Origin: Scleromitrula shiraiana | Lineage: Eukaryota; Ascomycota; Leotiomycetes; Helotiales; Sclerotiniaceae | NCBI GenBank assembly: GCA_028455995.1 | Contig: JABELC010000004.1 | Span: forward strand, 496,001 to 560,000 | Length of the DNA stretch: 64,000 nt | Direction: 5' to 3' | Shown here: one piece after another, positions 23,876 through 35,250 of the stretch | Numbering within the stretch: position 1 is the first letter of the stretch | Layout: each line of letters begins with the position of its first letter | Program-made: the position numbers and the translations under genes | The notes under the pieces: generated by a model | Database searches by the model: none | What the model was told of the DNA's origin: nothing | The model's input: only the letters and a program-made list of their open reading frames with translations

Positions 23876-25133
23876 ATGGATGTCCCCATCGCGGCTCATA
23901 TCCTCGGTACCCTAGGTGCAATATGCTGGTCCATCCAAGTAAATTCCTCCCCCTTTCCCCCAAGCTGATAAACCAAACCAAACTGATAAACCAAATCAAA
24001 CTGATAAATCAAACCAAACTGATAAATCAAACCAAACTGATAAGCTCGTCCCCCAAATCCTCCTCAATTATACCAGACGCCATGCCATGGGACTCCAACA
24101 GTCCATGATGCTCCTGTGGGCGTGCGCTGGTGTTCCGCTCGGGGCGTACAATATCGCCTCTGGGTTTAATGTGGCGCTGAGGGTGCAGCCGCAGGTTTTG
24201 ACAAGTCTGAGTTTGGTTACTTGGGGGCAGTGTTGGTTTTATAATGGGGTGTGTAGTTTTCTTGTTTTGGTTTTATTTTATTTTTATTTTATTTTCATTT
24301 TTTGAATGTTTTTCGTTTTTCGTTTTTCGTTTTTCGTTTTGGGGAAGGGGAGGGGAGGGGAGTCTGTGAGATCGGGTATGAGAAGAGAATGAAAAGAAAA
24401 GGCTGATTGAGATCGTGATTTGGGTGGTTTAGGGGTGGAGCAAGAAGAAGTGTTTTCTCATCACCGGCATTATCGGCTTGGTATTTGCGGGTATAGAGTT
24501 TGCGTTGGTGAAGGCTTTGCGGGCAAGTATACATCTCACCACCAGAAACCTTTCGAATATCCCATTAACTCGTCCGCGACCAGGCCGGTCAAAATCGCAA
24601 CATCGAATGGCCCGTTGTTTTCATGGGAGTATTGTCGGCCGTGCTCCTATCAGCTGGCGTGTTGAGACATTATTACGATATCTATGTTCATCGTACTGTT
24701 CGTGGTATCTCGTTCGTTTTTGTGGCCATTGATGCGGCGGGTGATGTGTTTTCGCTGGTTTCTGTTTGTGAGTGCATTTGGATTGTGGATTTATACTTTT
24801 GCTCTCTGCTTTTTAGTAAACTAATGGAATCCAGTTTTCCAATCGAAGTTGGATATCCTGGGTATAGTGATATATGCTACGGAATTTATTCTTTGGTGTG
24901 GGGTTTTTGCTTGTGGTGGTTATTATAATTTGATTCCATGGCTTAGGAGTAGATATTGGGATAAGCATGAGGGGGGAGCAGGTGATGTAGCTGGAACTGT
25001 AGTCAGAGAGGATGTAATACAGGAGGAAGAAGGAATCTCTCATGATATCGAGTTGCAAAGGATCGACACTTCAAGTTCAAGGACAGTATTTAGAACGTCT
25101 GGATCGGTGGTCAATGTTAGTAGCATAGATTGA
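23876..25133 (+). CDS. PQ-loop repeat membrane protein
   Basis: Five exons: 23876-23938, 24045-24248, 24433-24522, 24584-24767 and 24835-25133, giving 279 residues. It has about seven hydrophobic segments. The first helix (HILGTLGAICWSIQ) runs into LVPQILLNY, the diagnostic Pro-Gln pair of PQ-loop proteins, and a second half-repeat begins FFQSKLDILGIVIYATE. This family includes lysosomal/vacuolar cystinosin and the Ypq cationic amino acid exporters, as well as fungal members of unknown substrate. The C-terminal 60 residues are hydrophilic and acidic. Intron 1 is an 18-bp minisatellite. Intron 3 must start with GCAAGT (a GC-AG intron) to keep frame, because the nearby GTATAC donor does not. 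The likely location is an endomembrane or vacuole. The start is the first ATG giving a membrane-facing N-terminus; a short upstream extension remains possible. Confidence 0.82.
23965..24044 (+). repeat. 18-bp minisatellite forming most of an intron
   Basis: Four full copies (23965-23982, 23983-24000, 24001-24018, 24019-24036) of an 18-bp unit beginning CTGATAAA, plus a partial fifth copy, CTGATAAG, at 24037-24044. The final AG is the acceptor of intron 1 of the PQ-loop gene. Copies differ only by C/T changes. Confidence 0.9.
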
Positions 25134-25383
25134 TTAGAAAATCGAACACCTTTTACATCCGAGTTTCCATTTCCTATTATTTGCTTGAGAAGTCAATGCT
25201 GAAATATATTCCGAACACATTTTTTCTGAATCTTTTTTTATAATGTGATATCTAGATGTCTGCAACACAAATTCAATTCTAATATCTATATAAGATATAG
25301 ATATTCAAATCGGAATTTATATATTATAGTATCTGAAACCAAACAGAACATTCAAAACTCCGAAAGCTCGATACCGCATACGA

Positions 25384-28300
25384 TTATTCAATATCTGATA
25401 GACCTTCTTCTGATATCACCTCCCAATCTTCCATTTGCTCTTCAATCTTCGTTTCATGCTTCTTTATGGTTGTAATCAAATTTGGACATCCCAACACACC
25501 AATTGGCTTGACATTATATTCATCTGTCCACCAATCCCCACCAGCTGATTGAATATTAGATACAGACACATTGAAAGGTATATTAGAAACTTACTTCTCC
25601 AAATATCAGGCGAACAACCATTCGTAAGTCCATCAGGTAGATGTATATGCCCAAAAGAATTATATCGGTTTCCAAAAGCAGTGATAGATATCGTGTGTTT
25701 TCCTGGACCAAGAGATGTAATGTCCAGTTTTCGTGGTTGAAGAGCTATGCTACCAAGCTTTTCCTGTGTTTTGGTGGACGATACGGTAAGAACAGGAGAA
25801 GAAAATTCGGGAATAGAAAGACTGGTCTGCACTGTGATATGCTGTTCTGTTGAAGGTATTGTAGCATCACAAATATATGTTACGTTACCAACGTAAAATG
25901 GAAGGCCTTGCTTGGTTATATCTCCCCAGGTTAACGAATCTAGATAGAGTGGTTGAAGCCGAGTGGAATTTCTGTTGATAGCTACGGAGAAATCTCCAAG
26001 GAGGTACATACGTTCGACGTTAGTTAAGATTCCGAATGGGAATGAAACCGTAAGAGTATTTGATCCCTTTTTGATTATTTGTGCCGGTAAAGTCAGAGTT
26101 TTGATGGCTTCGTCAACCCACCAGCCATCAGGATTTCTGGAATTTATCATCGTCCCATTTATCCATATTTCCATACTTGTGGGATCTTCGAGGGCAAGTT
26201 TTGTTGGTGTATCAATATCAAAGTCGGAATGGATAAAGTAACGCATGGTAACATGAGTCTTGGGTGCGCGATCTGAAGCTGGAATAGACCATGGTTGTCT
26301 GAAAGCAGCTCCTTTGCGCGGTAAATGAAGACGATCACGAATGATGTTATCAATCCTCAGAACCTCAGTTGGAAATGACCAATCGCCTGAATCAAGCTTG
26401 TAACATGCATAATCGAGCATTAGAATATTTGGTTCGGAAAGAAAAATCTCTTCGAGAGTGAATGGGGATTTTGTTTCCATGGAAATTGTTGCATTCTTCA
26501 CGATGAATGTACTTCCCGTAGATGTCCTCGGCTTCAAACGCATGAGCAGGCTAGCGCATCCCTCAAACTTATAACGTAATTCTGTCCAGCCGTGATTCGT
26601 ATTACTGCTCAGATGTGTTTCTTCTCCTGTAAAAGTATCCATCTTTGAGATGTCCCAATGTCCCTTAAGCTCTATCGTTGTATCGACAGGAGAAGTGCGA
26701 TCTGTGTTACAGATGAAAACAAACCTTTCATCTCCATCTTCTCTCATTTGGTACAGCAAACGTTCTGTGGGGTCTCCATCCTTGGTGGATATGCGGAGAT
26801 CACGATAATGGTTGAGGGCATCCAAAATATTCTCCTTACTCCAGAAAACACTATCACTGCGTTCAATTACAGGTTTCTTTGAAAGAATTTCGGCATCAAC
26901 TAGTCTGCGAGTTACAAGATCAGTATGCCTTAAGTGTGTAGGTTATGTATGTATGGCTTACTCAGGGGAACTTCCCGCTATAATGACTTTGCCGCCAGCT
27001 TTCGAGAATGATTGTAAGATCTTAAGAGTAGATGATCTGATTGTGCGGAGATTCGGTACGATGACTACTTCATACTCGCAATACCCTACCGCTAGCTTCT
27101 TTATGCTCCCTTTAATACTCACCTCGTCTGGTAAGAGCTTTTCGGATATGAAGTCAAAGTCTATCAACCCGTGAAGTAACCAATTTGTAAGATCAGAAAA
27201 CGCACGATCTCTAGATCCTGCTTCATCACCACTCCGATCAGGGCCAAAGCATAACCAATAGCTTTCAATTGGATGGATGACACCAATGCGAGTAACTGCT
27301 TTCCCACGAGTCATTGCAACACCAACTCTTGCAAAATGGTTTTCGATATATCCATACTCTTTATACCAAGGGCTTTGGTAACCGATGGATGCCGGATAAT
27401 CTCTTTTGCCTTCTCCAGTCATACTTAACCACGTAAGATGATGAACACGAAAAGTGATGCCGAGTGCTGCCTGCCAATCCCCACAGCCTTTGTGTCCCTC
27501 AAAGGTGAAAGACCAATGAGTTACACCATATATCTCACACATTGTACCCCGATGTCCTCTCTGTCTAGCAACGCTAGAGGCTTGTTTAGCAGTATTGTAT
27601 TCGACCCCATCAACGAGTAGGTCAATACCTGGCATATCCATATTCCTATAACAACGCATAGCCTCGCCAATTGCGGTTGTTTGGGAATAAAGAGTAGGCT
27701 CTTCCATCATGTGTCCATCGAGAAATAGATTGTTTTTCCTGCACCAACCGCTGATTTGATCTATAAAAGCCGAAACAAATCTTTCACAAACATGATCATG
27801 GTATTGATATCGGGATAAACTTGCCTTGCCATTTGGAAGATTCCAAATAAGCTGAGGTATAGATTTGACAACATCAGTTCCATATTCCTTCTTGAAACTA
27901 TTTGGTAGATCAATAGTCCATGGAAGAAATATATCTTGCTTAGATTGCGGGTGAGAGAGCCTGATTTTTGTAGCAAATTGCGGCTCATCTGTGAAAATAC
28001 AAGGAACAACTATGCCGAATTTGTCGCCACATTTCTCTTTATAGACCTCGTGTGTGATATCAATAAACCTAGCTATAGCATCTTCGCTGAGGGTATCGAC
28101 GTATGTCTGGTCGTTGAACCAAGATGATGAGGGGTTTGTTTCAACATAAGCATACCATATGTTGTCCCCATGCTCACCTTTCTGCAGGATTCTGCTAGAT
28201 TTCAGGGCTCCACTGCTGTCCAACTCGATATTGTACCTTGCAAGAAGAAATCCATTTTCACTTCTACTAGCTCTAGCAGAGGCAGGAGCACCTCTGAATT

Positions 28301-28885
28301 TGTCCAATTTATTAGAACAATGCAACAATGGAGATAAAATGAGCTTACCCTCCAAGTGGTACGGTTCCATATGCATGAGGTGTAAACAAAAGATGTTTTC
28401 CCTTGTGCTCGGGATACTTCTCTATGACCTTCCCTCCCGCAGCTCCTGACGGCCATCGATCATCATCATAGCTAGATATTCAGCAGATGTAACACGTTAT
28501 GCAAATGCAAAACTTACAGGCACGCCAGCATCTTTTTGCTTTCAGCATAATCAACACAGGCACGAATCATGTCCATAAACTCTGACCCCATATATTCTGT
28601 ATCAAGACCAGTACGAACATGCATATGAAATCCGCCCATTCCCATCTCTTTGAAATTATCAATTTGGCGCAACAGCTGGTCTTTATCAAGTTTTGTATTC
28701 CATGCCCAGAACGGACAACCTCGATACTCCGAAGAAGGATTCTTGAATAGTTCTGCATCGAAAGGTAGATTGCTTTTAGGATAACTCAATGGATTGGCAT
28801 CATTCTGGGATATACTTTTCTCATGATCTCCTCTTCTTCTTTGAAGAGCCTGACTAATGGAGGAAATGGAAATGTAATCCATCAT
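25384..28885 (-). CDS. Large intracellular glycoside hydrolase, GH106/alpha-L-rhamnosidase-like
   Basis: Five exons on the minus strand: 28885-28518, 28471-28349, 28293-26962, 26904-25595 and 25544-25384, giving 1097 residues. Donors are GTAAGT or GTAAGC. The N-terminal part has the motif series EYRGCPFWAWNTKLDKDQL, GGFHMHVRTGL and YDDDRWPSGAAGG, which I recognise from the large GH106/rhamnosidase-like hydrolases. Further in, PCIFTDEPQF supplies acidic residues that are candidates for catalysis. The C-terminal half looks like beta-sandwich modules, ending in a region (IHLPDGLTNGC, GDWWTDEYNVKPIG) usual for the end of these proteins. The length is typical for the family. There is no signal peptide, so it is probably cytosolic and acts on imported oligosaccharides or glycosides. 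Substrate assignment to rhamnosides is inference. It is divergently arranged with AME1 and shares about 480 bp with it. Confidence 0.75.
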
Positions 28886-29368
28886 GGAATCATTAAATGG
28901 ATATAGATACCATAAATTTCTTGGGGGGATGATGATAACATGAGCTGAACGAACTATCTGCTCGGAAAAGAGACCTCGGGATGTTTCATAGACTATGCCA
29001 CTTGCACACTTTTGGTAGGATTCATGAAGCTGACATCAAGAGCCGAGCGTTGTAAATTGATATTATGATGTTCAACTTGGAATTAGACGATCCAATGTTT
29101 TAATTGTTTGGAACTCAGTTTAATAATCCGATATTCTGTTTTATCAATATCGAATTGAACAACAAGTTATTATACATTATTTGATTGTTTAACACTAAAA
29201 GATGGTGTATAAATTAGCACAATACCTGTTGAACCAAAGAATTGCTGACTCAGCTTTAGCATATATCGCTATCCGATATTGAGCCGAAGGTCGCGCATCA
29301 TCGACGCGACTTCAATTAGTTGATGGAGAGGGGAAGTACAACCTTTTCATGTTCCATATAGATAAATA
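28886..29368. promoter_or_regulatory. Bidirectional intergenic promoter region
   Basis: About 480 bp between the start codons of the minus-strand glycoside hydrolase and the plus-strand AME1 gene. It is AT-rich. No specific factor site is clear enough to call. Confidence 0.5.
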
Positions 29369-31420
29369 TGGAGTCTAGTATGTTAATCTCAAGTGTTTGA
29401 TGATTGCCGATTGCTAATTGATTGTAGCTAGGGAGGAACGCATGCAACAGCGGCTTCGAGGTGCACAGTATGTTTTTAAATTATCCCCTCATCATCAAGC
29501 AGGATTGACGATTCGATATTCAGACGCCAAGTAAAGGATGTCGACTTCGGTTTTATGTTTCCAGCCTTTCCGGCACCTTCTTCAGCTCCAACGGTAACTG
29601 CGGCGCCAATAATTCCAGATTCACTTTCGAAAACTCCCTCAAATCCAGCAACTCCTCAACCCGAGATACCTGCACAACTGTCCAACCCAACACCAGCCAG
29701 TAAGGGCCGCGGCAGACCACCAAATATACTTGGCTTACAGTCAAATAATATCGCAAAATCCAACACTGGAAATGATGCGAATATATCTGCCAAGAGGAGA
29801 AAGCTAGAGACTGATGAGCCGCCATCCTCCTCGGCCAGAAGTGTGCGATCTTCTCGGAGTTCTACCAGGCAAGACATATATGCAATTCCAGATGATGATG
29901 AAGAACCTGAACAGTTCTCCGCCGAAAGCTTGAATGCTGCAATCTCAGAAGTCGCCGTTGCCGAAGAAAATGAATTGCCAAATGCTGCTTCAATCATTGA
30001 AGAAGCACTTCTAGAATCGATCGAGAATGAAATAGAGGCTGTCAACGACATTGAAATCGCAAACAATATTCAGGATGACTCCGAGAACTTAGATAATTCA
30101 TTGGGCCATGAATCTACAATCAATGCAACTGGGAAAGCTGAAGTAGCTGAAACGGTAGTATCACCTCGAAACAAACGCAAAAGAGATGAACCAACATCAG
30201 AGCCTTTGTTGCTAGATCAATCTGTAATCTCTGAACCTGACCCTTTCAACACCACCATCAACAATGCGAAAGAAGCTACTCCTCAGAAGCCCCGGCGGTC
30301 TCGCAGAAAGTCTTCCCAGGAGCAACGCGCAGATATTGACCAACACAATCCTGATGACTCCGAGGACCAAGCGGAAGCCATTGATGATTATGAGGCTGCT
30401 ACAAGACTTAAGAAAACCCGAGGGCATAGACTTTCGAGAGATGCTATTGGTTCTGATACTCCAGTTGAAGCTGAAGTGCCAGCTAGATCCCTTGATGGCA
30501 GGAAGAAACGAGGCAGAGCACGGCAACATACCAGTCCAGTTCAACAACGTCAACCAGCTCCACCTAAACCCAAAACCCAGAAGATTGTTAAGAAGAGCAA
30601 GAAACAGAAGGATCGTGAAGGAAGCCCAATCCCAGTCACCGTCCATCGTCTTACAAAGGGTCCTGTATACAACGATGAAGAGTCTGATGCCGATATTCTC
30701 AATTCCCATATACCGTTTCAGAAGATAGCAGGTGTCAATGCTGTAGACGTTCTTGGTCAAATTTGCGAGGAGTTGATCACTGATGGTCGTGAAACTCTAG
30801 CGGAGAATGCTATTAAAACTCAAGATGCTGCCCAAAGACTTGAATTTAAGACCAAAATTCGAGCCCTTGACAGTTTCGGCAAGGAACTAAAAGTCCGCCT
30901 GTTGGATCATGTAAGTACTTGCACCCTATTGACATATAACAGTTACTAAACTCTTTAAAGACTATCAATCTCGACAATGCCTATTCTCTTGAGAGAAGAT
31001 TGCGCGAGGGGCAGAGGAAAAAATTACATTTGCGTGAGGAGATTCTCCGTATTCGTACAGAACGGGAAAAGGTTGCCATACGTATGGATGAAGTCCGAAT
31101 CGCACACGAAAAAGATTCCAACGATGCACAGGTAGGTTTATTTACTCCCATATCCCCTCCCATACACTGACATTGAGGTACAGCACCGAGAATCTCTAAA
31201 CACAGCACTACATGACATCGAACTCACATTAGATCGTGGAAAATCCATCCCCAATGATACAGGTGACGGCAAAACAAACATCGAGCTTATGCTCAAGCGA
31301 GTTGCAAGCGAGGCAAGTAGTATTAGCGACGGCGGTGGTCTTCTTAATCAAATCAAGGCGTTTAATGCTTTTATGGAACGTGCGGCTTTGGCGTTGGAGG
31401 GAAGGAAAACTCTTGTTTGA
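29369..31420 (+). CDS. AME1: Inner kinetochore subunit AME1/CENP-U
   Basis: Five exons: 29369-29378, 29428-29467, 29524-30910, 30961-31131 and 31184-31420, giving 614 residues. AME1 with OKP1 forms the COMA part of the CCAN, which links centromeric CENP-A chromatin to the MIND complex. The first three exons encode the short conserved N-terminus (STREERMQQRLRGAQ), followed by DFGFMFP. In this family the N-terminus is the MIND/MIS12-binding motif. A long disordered, acidic/basic middle contains GRGRPPN (AT-hook-like) at about residue 74 and several KKxK clusters. The C-terminal 200 residues form the conserved AME1 domain, from VDVLGQICEELI through coiled-coil segments rich in Leu, Arg and Glu to LNQIKAFNAFMERAALAL. 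The two tiny first exons were placed because only this joining recovers the conserved N-terminus in frame. Confidence 0.88.
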
Positions 31421-34064
31421 AGTAAATTATGATATGATATGATACCCTGTTATGAAATGTATACTAGTTAAGGATATGGGAAGAATATCAGAATAGATAT
31501 TTTGGTTATTATTGTAGGATTACTTTTCCTTTGCGCGCTTTCATGTGCATTCTGCATATATTTATTGGATTTACATGGCGATTTTTGGATCCACAACCTT
31601 GCTCTACAAATCACAATGATCGTCTCAAATATGAATCTCTCACTGCTCAAATATAAACTTACGAACGAATGTAACTAAATCCTAGTAACGATGATCATCC
31701 ATTTTATGTATCATTTCTGTCACAAGAGTGGAAGTTATCAAGCGTTTTTCAGCGTTTAACAGTCGGTTCGTCAATCCATTGGCCATTGTGAACAGATCCA
31801 TGGATGAAAAATGAAGACGCTGGATACCGAAGGCATTTGATGATTCACACTTGGTGGTGATCGGTCACTTTCATTACATGGATAGGATTCATACCTGAAC
31901 ACTGATACGAATACTGGGCAAGGGGATATTCTACTGTTTGTTTGAGATATAAGGTATATTCAAGAGTTATTAGTCAAACCTTAGTGGTAAACTTGAAGAA
32001 CTAGAGGTAGGAAGGGAAGTGTGGGATACAAACCCCCCTTCCCAATGGATCGTAGCAATTACTCAGTCAAACAATCGAAACCGTTGCCATTGCTGATAGA
32101 GGACCAGTAACGTAGGGTTGTTTAGGCCCTAGCACAAGGCTGACAATGAATGTGTAGACTTTGTTGCATATAGCCCACTCAGAGCTGAGATCTGGACACT
32201 GGACTAGATAGAACCTGTCTAGAGTACCAGATTCGACTCTCTACTATAAGTCATATTGTTGTATATCGCCTGCCCTACGATCGCCTGCGTAGGGCTGATA
32301 TTTTCCGGTGATCTAGACTCTGTACTAGACCGAACTTGTATTTGAGATGTGTGTTCTTTTGCTACTCCTCAAATCGTTTCATGTTGCAGCTAGCATTGCG
32401 CTGAAATATTAGTTTTTAAAATGACGTTCTAGCTAGCATAAGGAGATAATCTCGGATGTTATATCCAGAAGAAAATTGCCTTGGGTCTAAATAAGGTAAA
32501 CACATTGGGAGACTTGGTTGTTTGAGGATAAGCCTCCTTTAATTGGTAGACTTATAGTTTGGTGCTAGATATTGCTATTATCTTTGTTGCTTATGTTGTA
32601 GCGTATTGTGTATCCTAGTAGATCCACGATGACTGGTAGAGAGTTTGTTCTATAATATAGATAGGTATTAGAAGGGGCGAGTATAAAGTGTGAGGAACGA
32701 GCTAGGTTGACTAGGAGATCTACTAATTCGTGAACTATAAAAGACTGTTTGAACTTGGGGTTTGAAGTTCGAAGTATTTATTGTCTTATTCTTTACAAGG
32801 TAATTGATATGTTTAAACGAACCAGAGTATTAAGATGCTTTATTAATTGAACGATCCCAAAACCAGACAATGTACGAAGCTATGGCATCGTGTATTGATT
32901 GGAAACGGAATTGCAACAATTGTAATCAAATAAAAATGCCAGATCATGAGGACACTTTCCTCGCATCCCGTTTGGAATTGGGTTTGGGTTATTCTGGATA
33001 GTTACCTATATTAGCGGAAGGCAGTTGCTAAAGTATGACGGCAAAAATTTATCTTAAGCAGGTACGATCGCCCTTAAATAAAAGTGCCGAATTCGTAAAC
33101 AACACAACGTTGTCCAGCCGTACCATGTGATTCACTAAATGCTATTAATCGGCTCGGAGAAATATTCCATTAATAAATGAGTGAAGGAGGTGGGCGAATT
33201 AAGTTGTGTTAATCAAGTATTTGGAGGGTCACATAGAAGTATCAATGAAGATGGATTTGGGTGCTTGTATAATAGAATTGGCGGACGGGTAGTGGCTGCG
33301 TCCAAAAGGAGAAGAGTTAAAAGTAAGAGTGGATTAGATTTTGCATGGAGAGGAAACGCAATGATGTCCGTAGATAATTGAACGAGTCCACAGCTTGGCA
33401 AATCTCTGAATGACGGAGGAATCGAGTACCAGAGCTGAACACATTAATCATAATATTAACCAAGTAGTAGGTTTTGGCGTATAGAATATCGATCAGGAGG
33501 ATTGGTTAAGAGACGAAGACTGAAGTTTAAGACACTTTCATCAGAGGTGATCGTGACAAAGAAATAAGTCACAAATAAAACTCAAAGCAGAATTTTAATA
33601 CTTGATGCAATAAATTACAACCAAGAAACATTGCACTGGCAATTTGTCGCCTAATTATACCATTTTCAATGGTCCAATAAGGGTTCCTGAGGACGGTTAT
33701 AATCTCCGAGGGTGTTCGTGAAATAAGAATGGTGAAAATCTGATATCAACCGAAACGTGTAGTCCAGAAAAAACATCGTTTGATGAGGTTCTAGTATAAT
33801 AAATACCCCATCCTGATCCATTATATTTCATCTCGCCTCACCTCACCAACATGGAATCACAATGAAAAAAACTCATAGGATCCTAATAACACATATATGA
33901 CCACCAAGTGCAATTGCCAAATATACATTTGATTCACGGTGCAAACTGGAGAAGCAAATATTGTTTGTTTCGTAACATTTTGACGGAGATGCTTCATTCC
34001 TAGCTCATGATGCGACTAGACCATGTAATAACCCCATACCGACCCGATGACGCACAAAAACCGT
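31421..34064. other. AT-rich gene-free region
   Basis: About 2.6 kb with only short frames that contain no recognisable protein. The stretch at about 32150-32350 has several CTAG-containing direct and inverted words, but I could not define a repeat or transposon. No tRNA cloverleaf was recognised. Confidence 0.5.
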
Positions 34065-34736
34065 TCAAAATCCTGAAAAGAAGAGAAAAAAATTAGTTTT
34101 GACCAGATTTATCACAAATCCATGCGGATAACATACTAAGAGGGGTGAAGAACCATCTGTTCTTTCCCGAAGTGTATCTCTCCTCCAATGCCTTCTTGAC
34201 AGTCTTCTTTGCGTCCTCTCTTTGGGAAACCTCCTTGAATGTATCGGCAGAGACAACACCCTTCAATCCTTCCAACTCGAGAGTGTAACGTGTGGGCATC
34301 AAGTGGTTGTAGTTAATGACCTTGATGAATGGCTTGACCTTGCTGCGCTTGGTTTGCTTGGCCTTTGACATACGGCGGGTGATTTGGGAAGGGTAACGCT
34401 CAATACCGGCGACCAATGCGTGAGGGTATGGGTGAGACTTGTTGCCGGAATCTTGGGGTTGGATGATTACGACCTGCAATTGATTGCCTCCATCAGCATA
34501 CATTCCAAAGCTTCCAGCAACACCAATCCATATATATCTCTTGCGCCTCTATCTTCGGGTTGTAATAATTCTTTTCGATTGATTTCGTGGTTCCTGGAGA
34601 GTGAAATTTACCTTCTTTCCGGCATATCTGCCTCTGGTGATAATGGCAACACGGCCGACCTTGAGGACTAGAATTAATCCAGTCAGTATCTCTGAGTATT
34701 CGCGATTAAGAGGTCTAAGTAAAACATACACTTCAT
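34065..34736 (-). CDS. RPL27: 60S ribosomal protein L27 (eL27)
   Basis: Four exons on the minus strand: 34736-34730, 34667-34612, 34473-34137 and 34072-34065, giving 135 residues, very close to the 136 of yeast eL27. The protein starts MKFLKVGRVAIITRGRYAGKK and ends WFFTPLRF, both hallmarks of eL27, a structural protein of the large subunit. The first exon holds only ATG AAG T and the last only GA TTT TGA; both are required to give the canonical ends. An intron just after the start codon is common in fungal ribosomal protein genes. It is divergent from the 2484-residue repeat protein gene, with about 510 bp between the starts. Confidence 0.96.
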
Positions 34737-35250
34737 CTCGATTGTCGTTGGTTGTCGGTACTTTTGTCGTTGGGTCGATGATTCGAGGTTATTCAGAATT
34801 CTTTTCGATAAATTCTAGGTGGTGCGCATACCAGCCCTCGCTTATTAACACGTGATAAATATTCTACCAAGCTGTGGCTGATGCTGTTTTGAAAAGTGGC
34901 TGTGGCCACCCGTCACCCAATGATTTGCGCTAAAGTTTATCAGACTGTGATCCGTGCGCGGTTGCTCCGTTACGCCAGTTGTTAATCGTCAAGTAAATAA
35001 ACATCTTGACCGCCCAACATTCGAGCTTTTATTAAACTTTGGAAAGGATAATGAAAACTACAATGCCATATGGCAATTACCATTAATCATAACATAATCT
35101 GCTTCACTTTTGCATAATCTGAAGTTCTTTTTCATACTTCCTGCCCAAAACCTTTCATATCTTTGAGCTTCATCACAAAATCTCGAGGTACCGCGGGCGT
35201 CCTTCAAGTATCAACATTCCATATTACATTCCAGGAAGACATTTACCACA
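34737..35250. promoter_or_regulatory. Bidirectional promoter region of RPL27 and the giant repeat-protein gene
   Basis: 514 bp between two divergent start codons. It contains the GC-rich segment GTGGCCACCCGTCACC near 34900-34915, which stands out from AT-rich surroundings and lies on the ribosomal protein side. No factor is assigned. Confidence 0.45.

Noticed and set aside
32150..32350. Transposon remnant
   Set aside because: CTAG-containing direct and inverted words are present, but no terminal inverted repeats, target duplication or transposase-like frame could be found.
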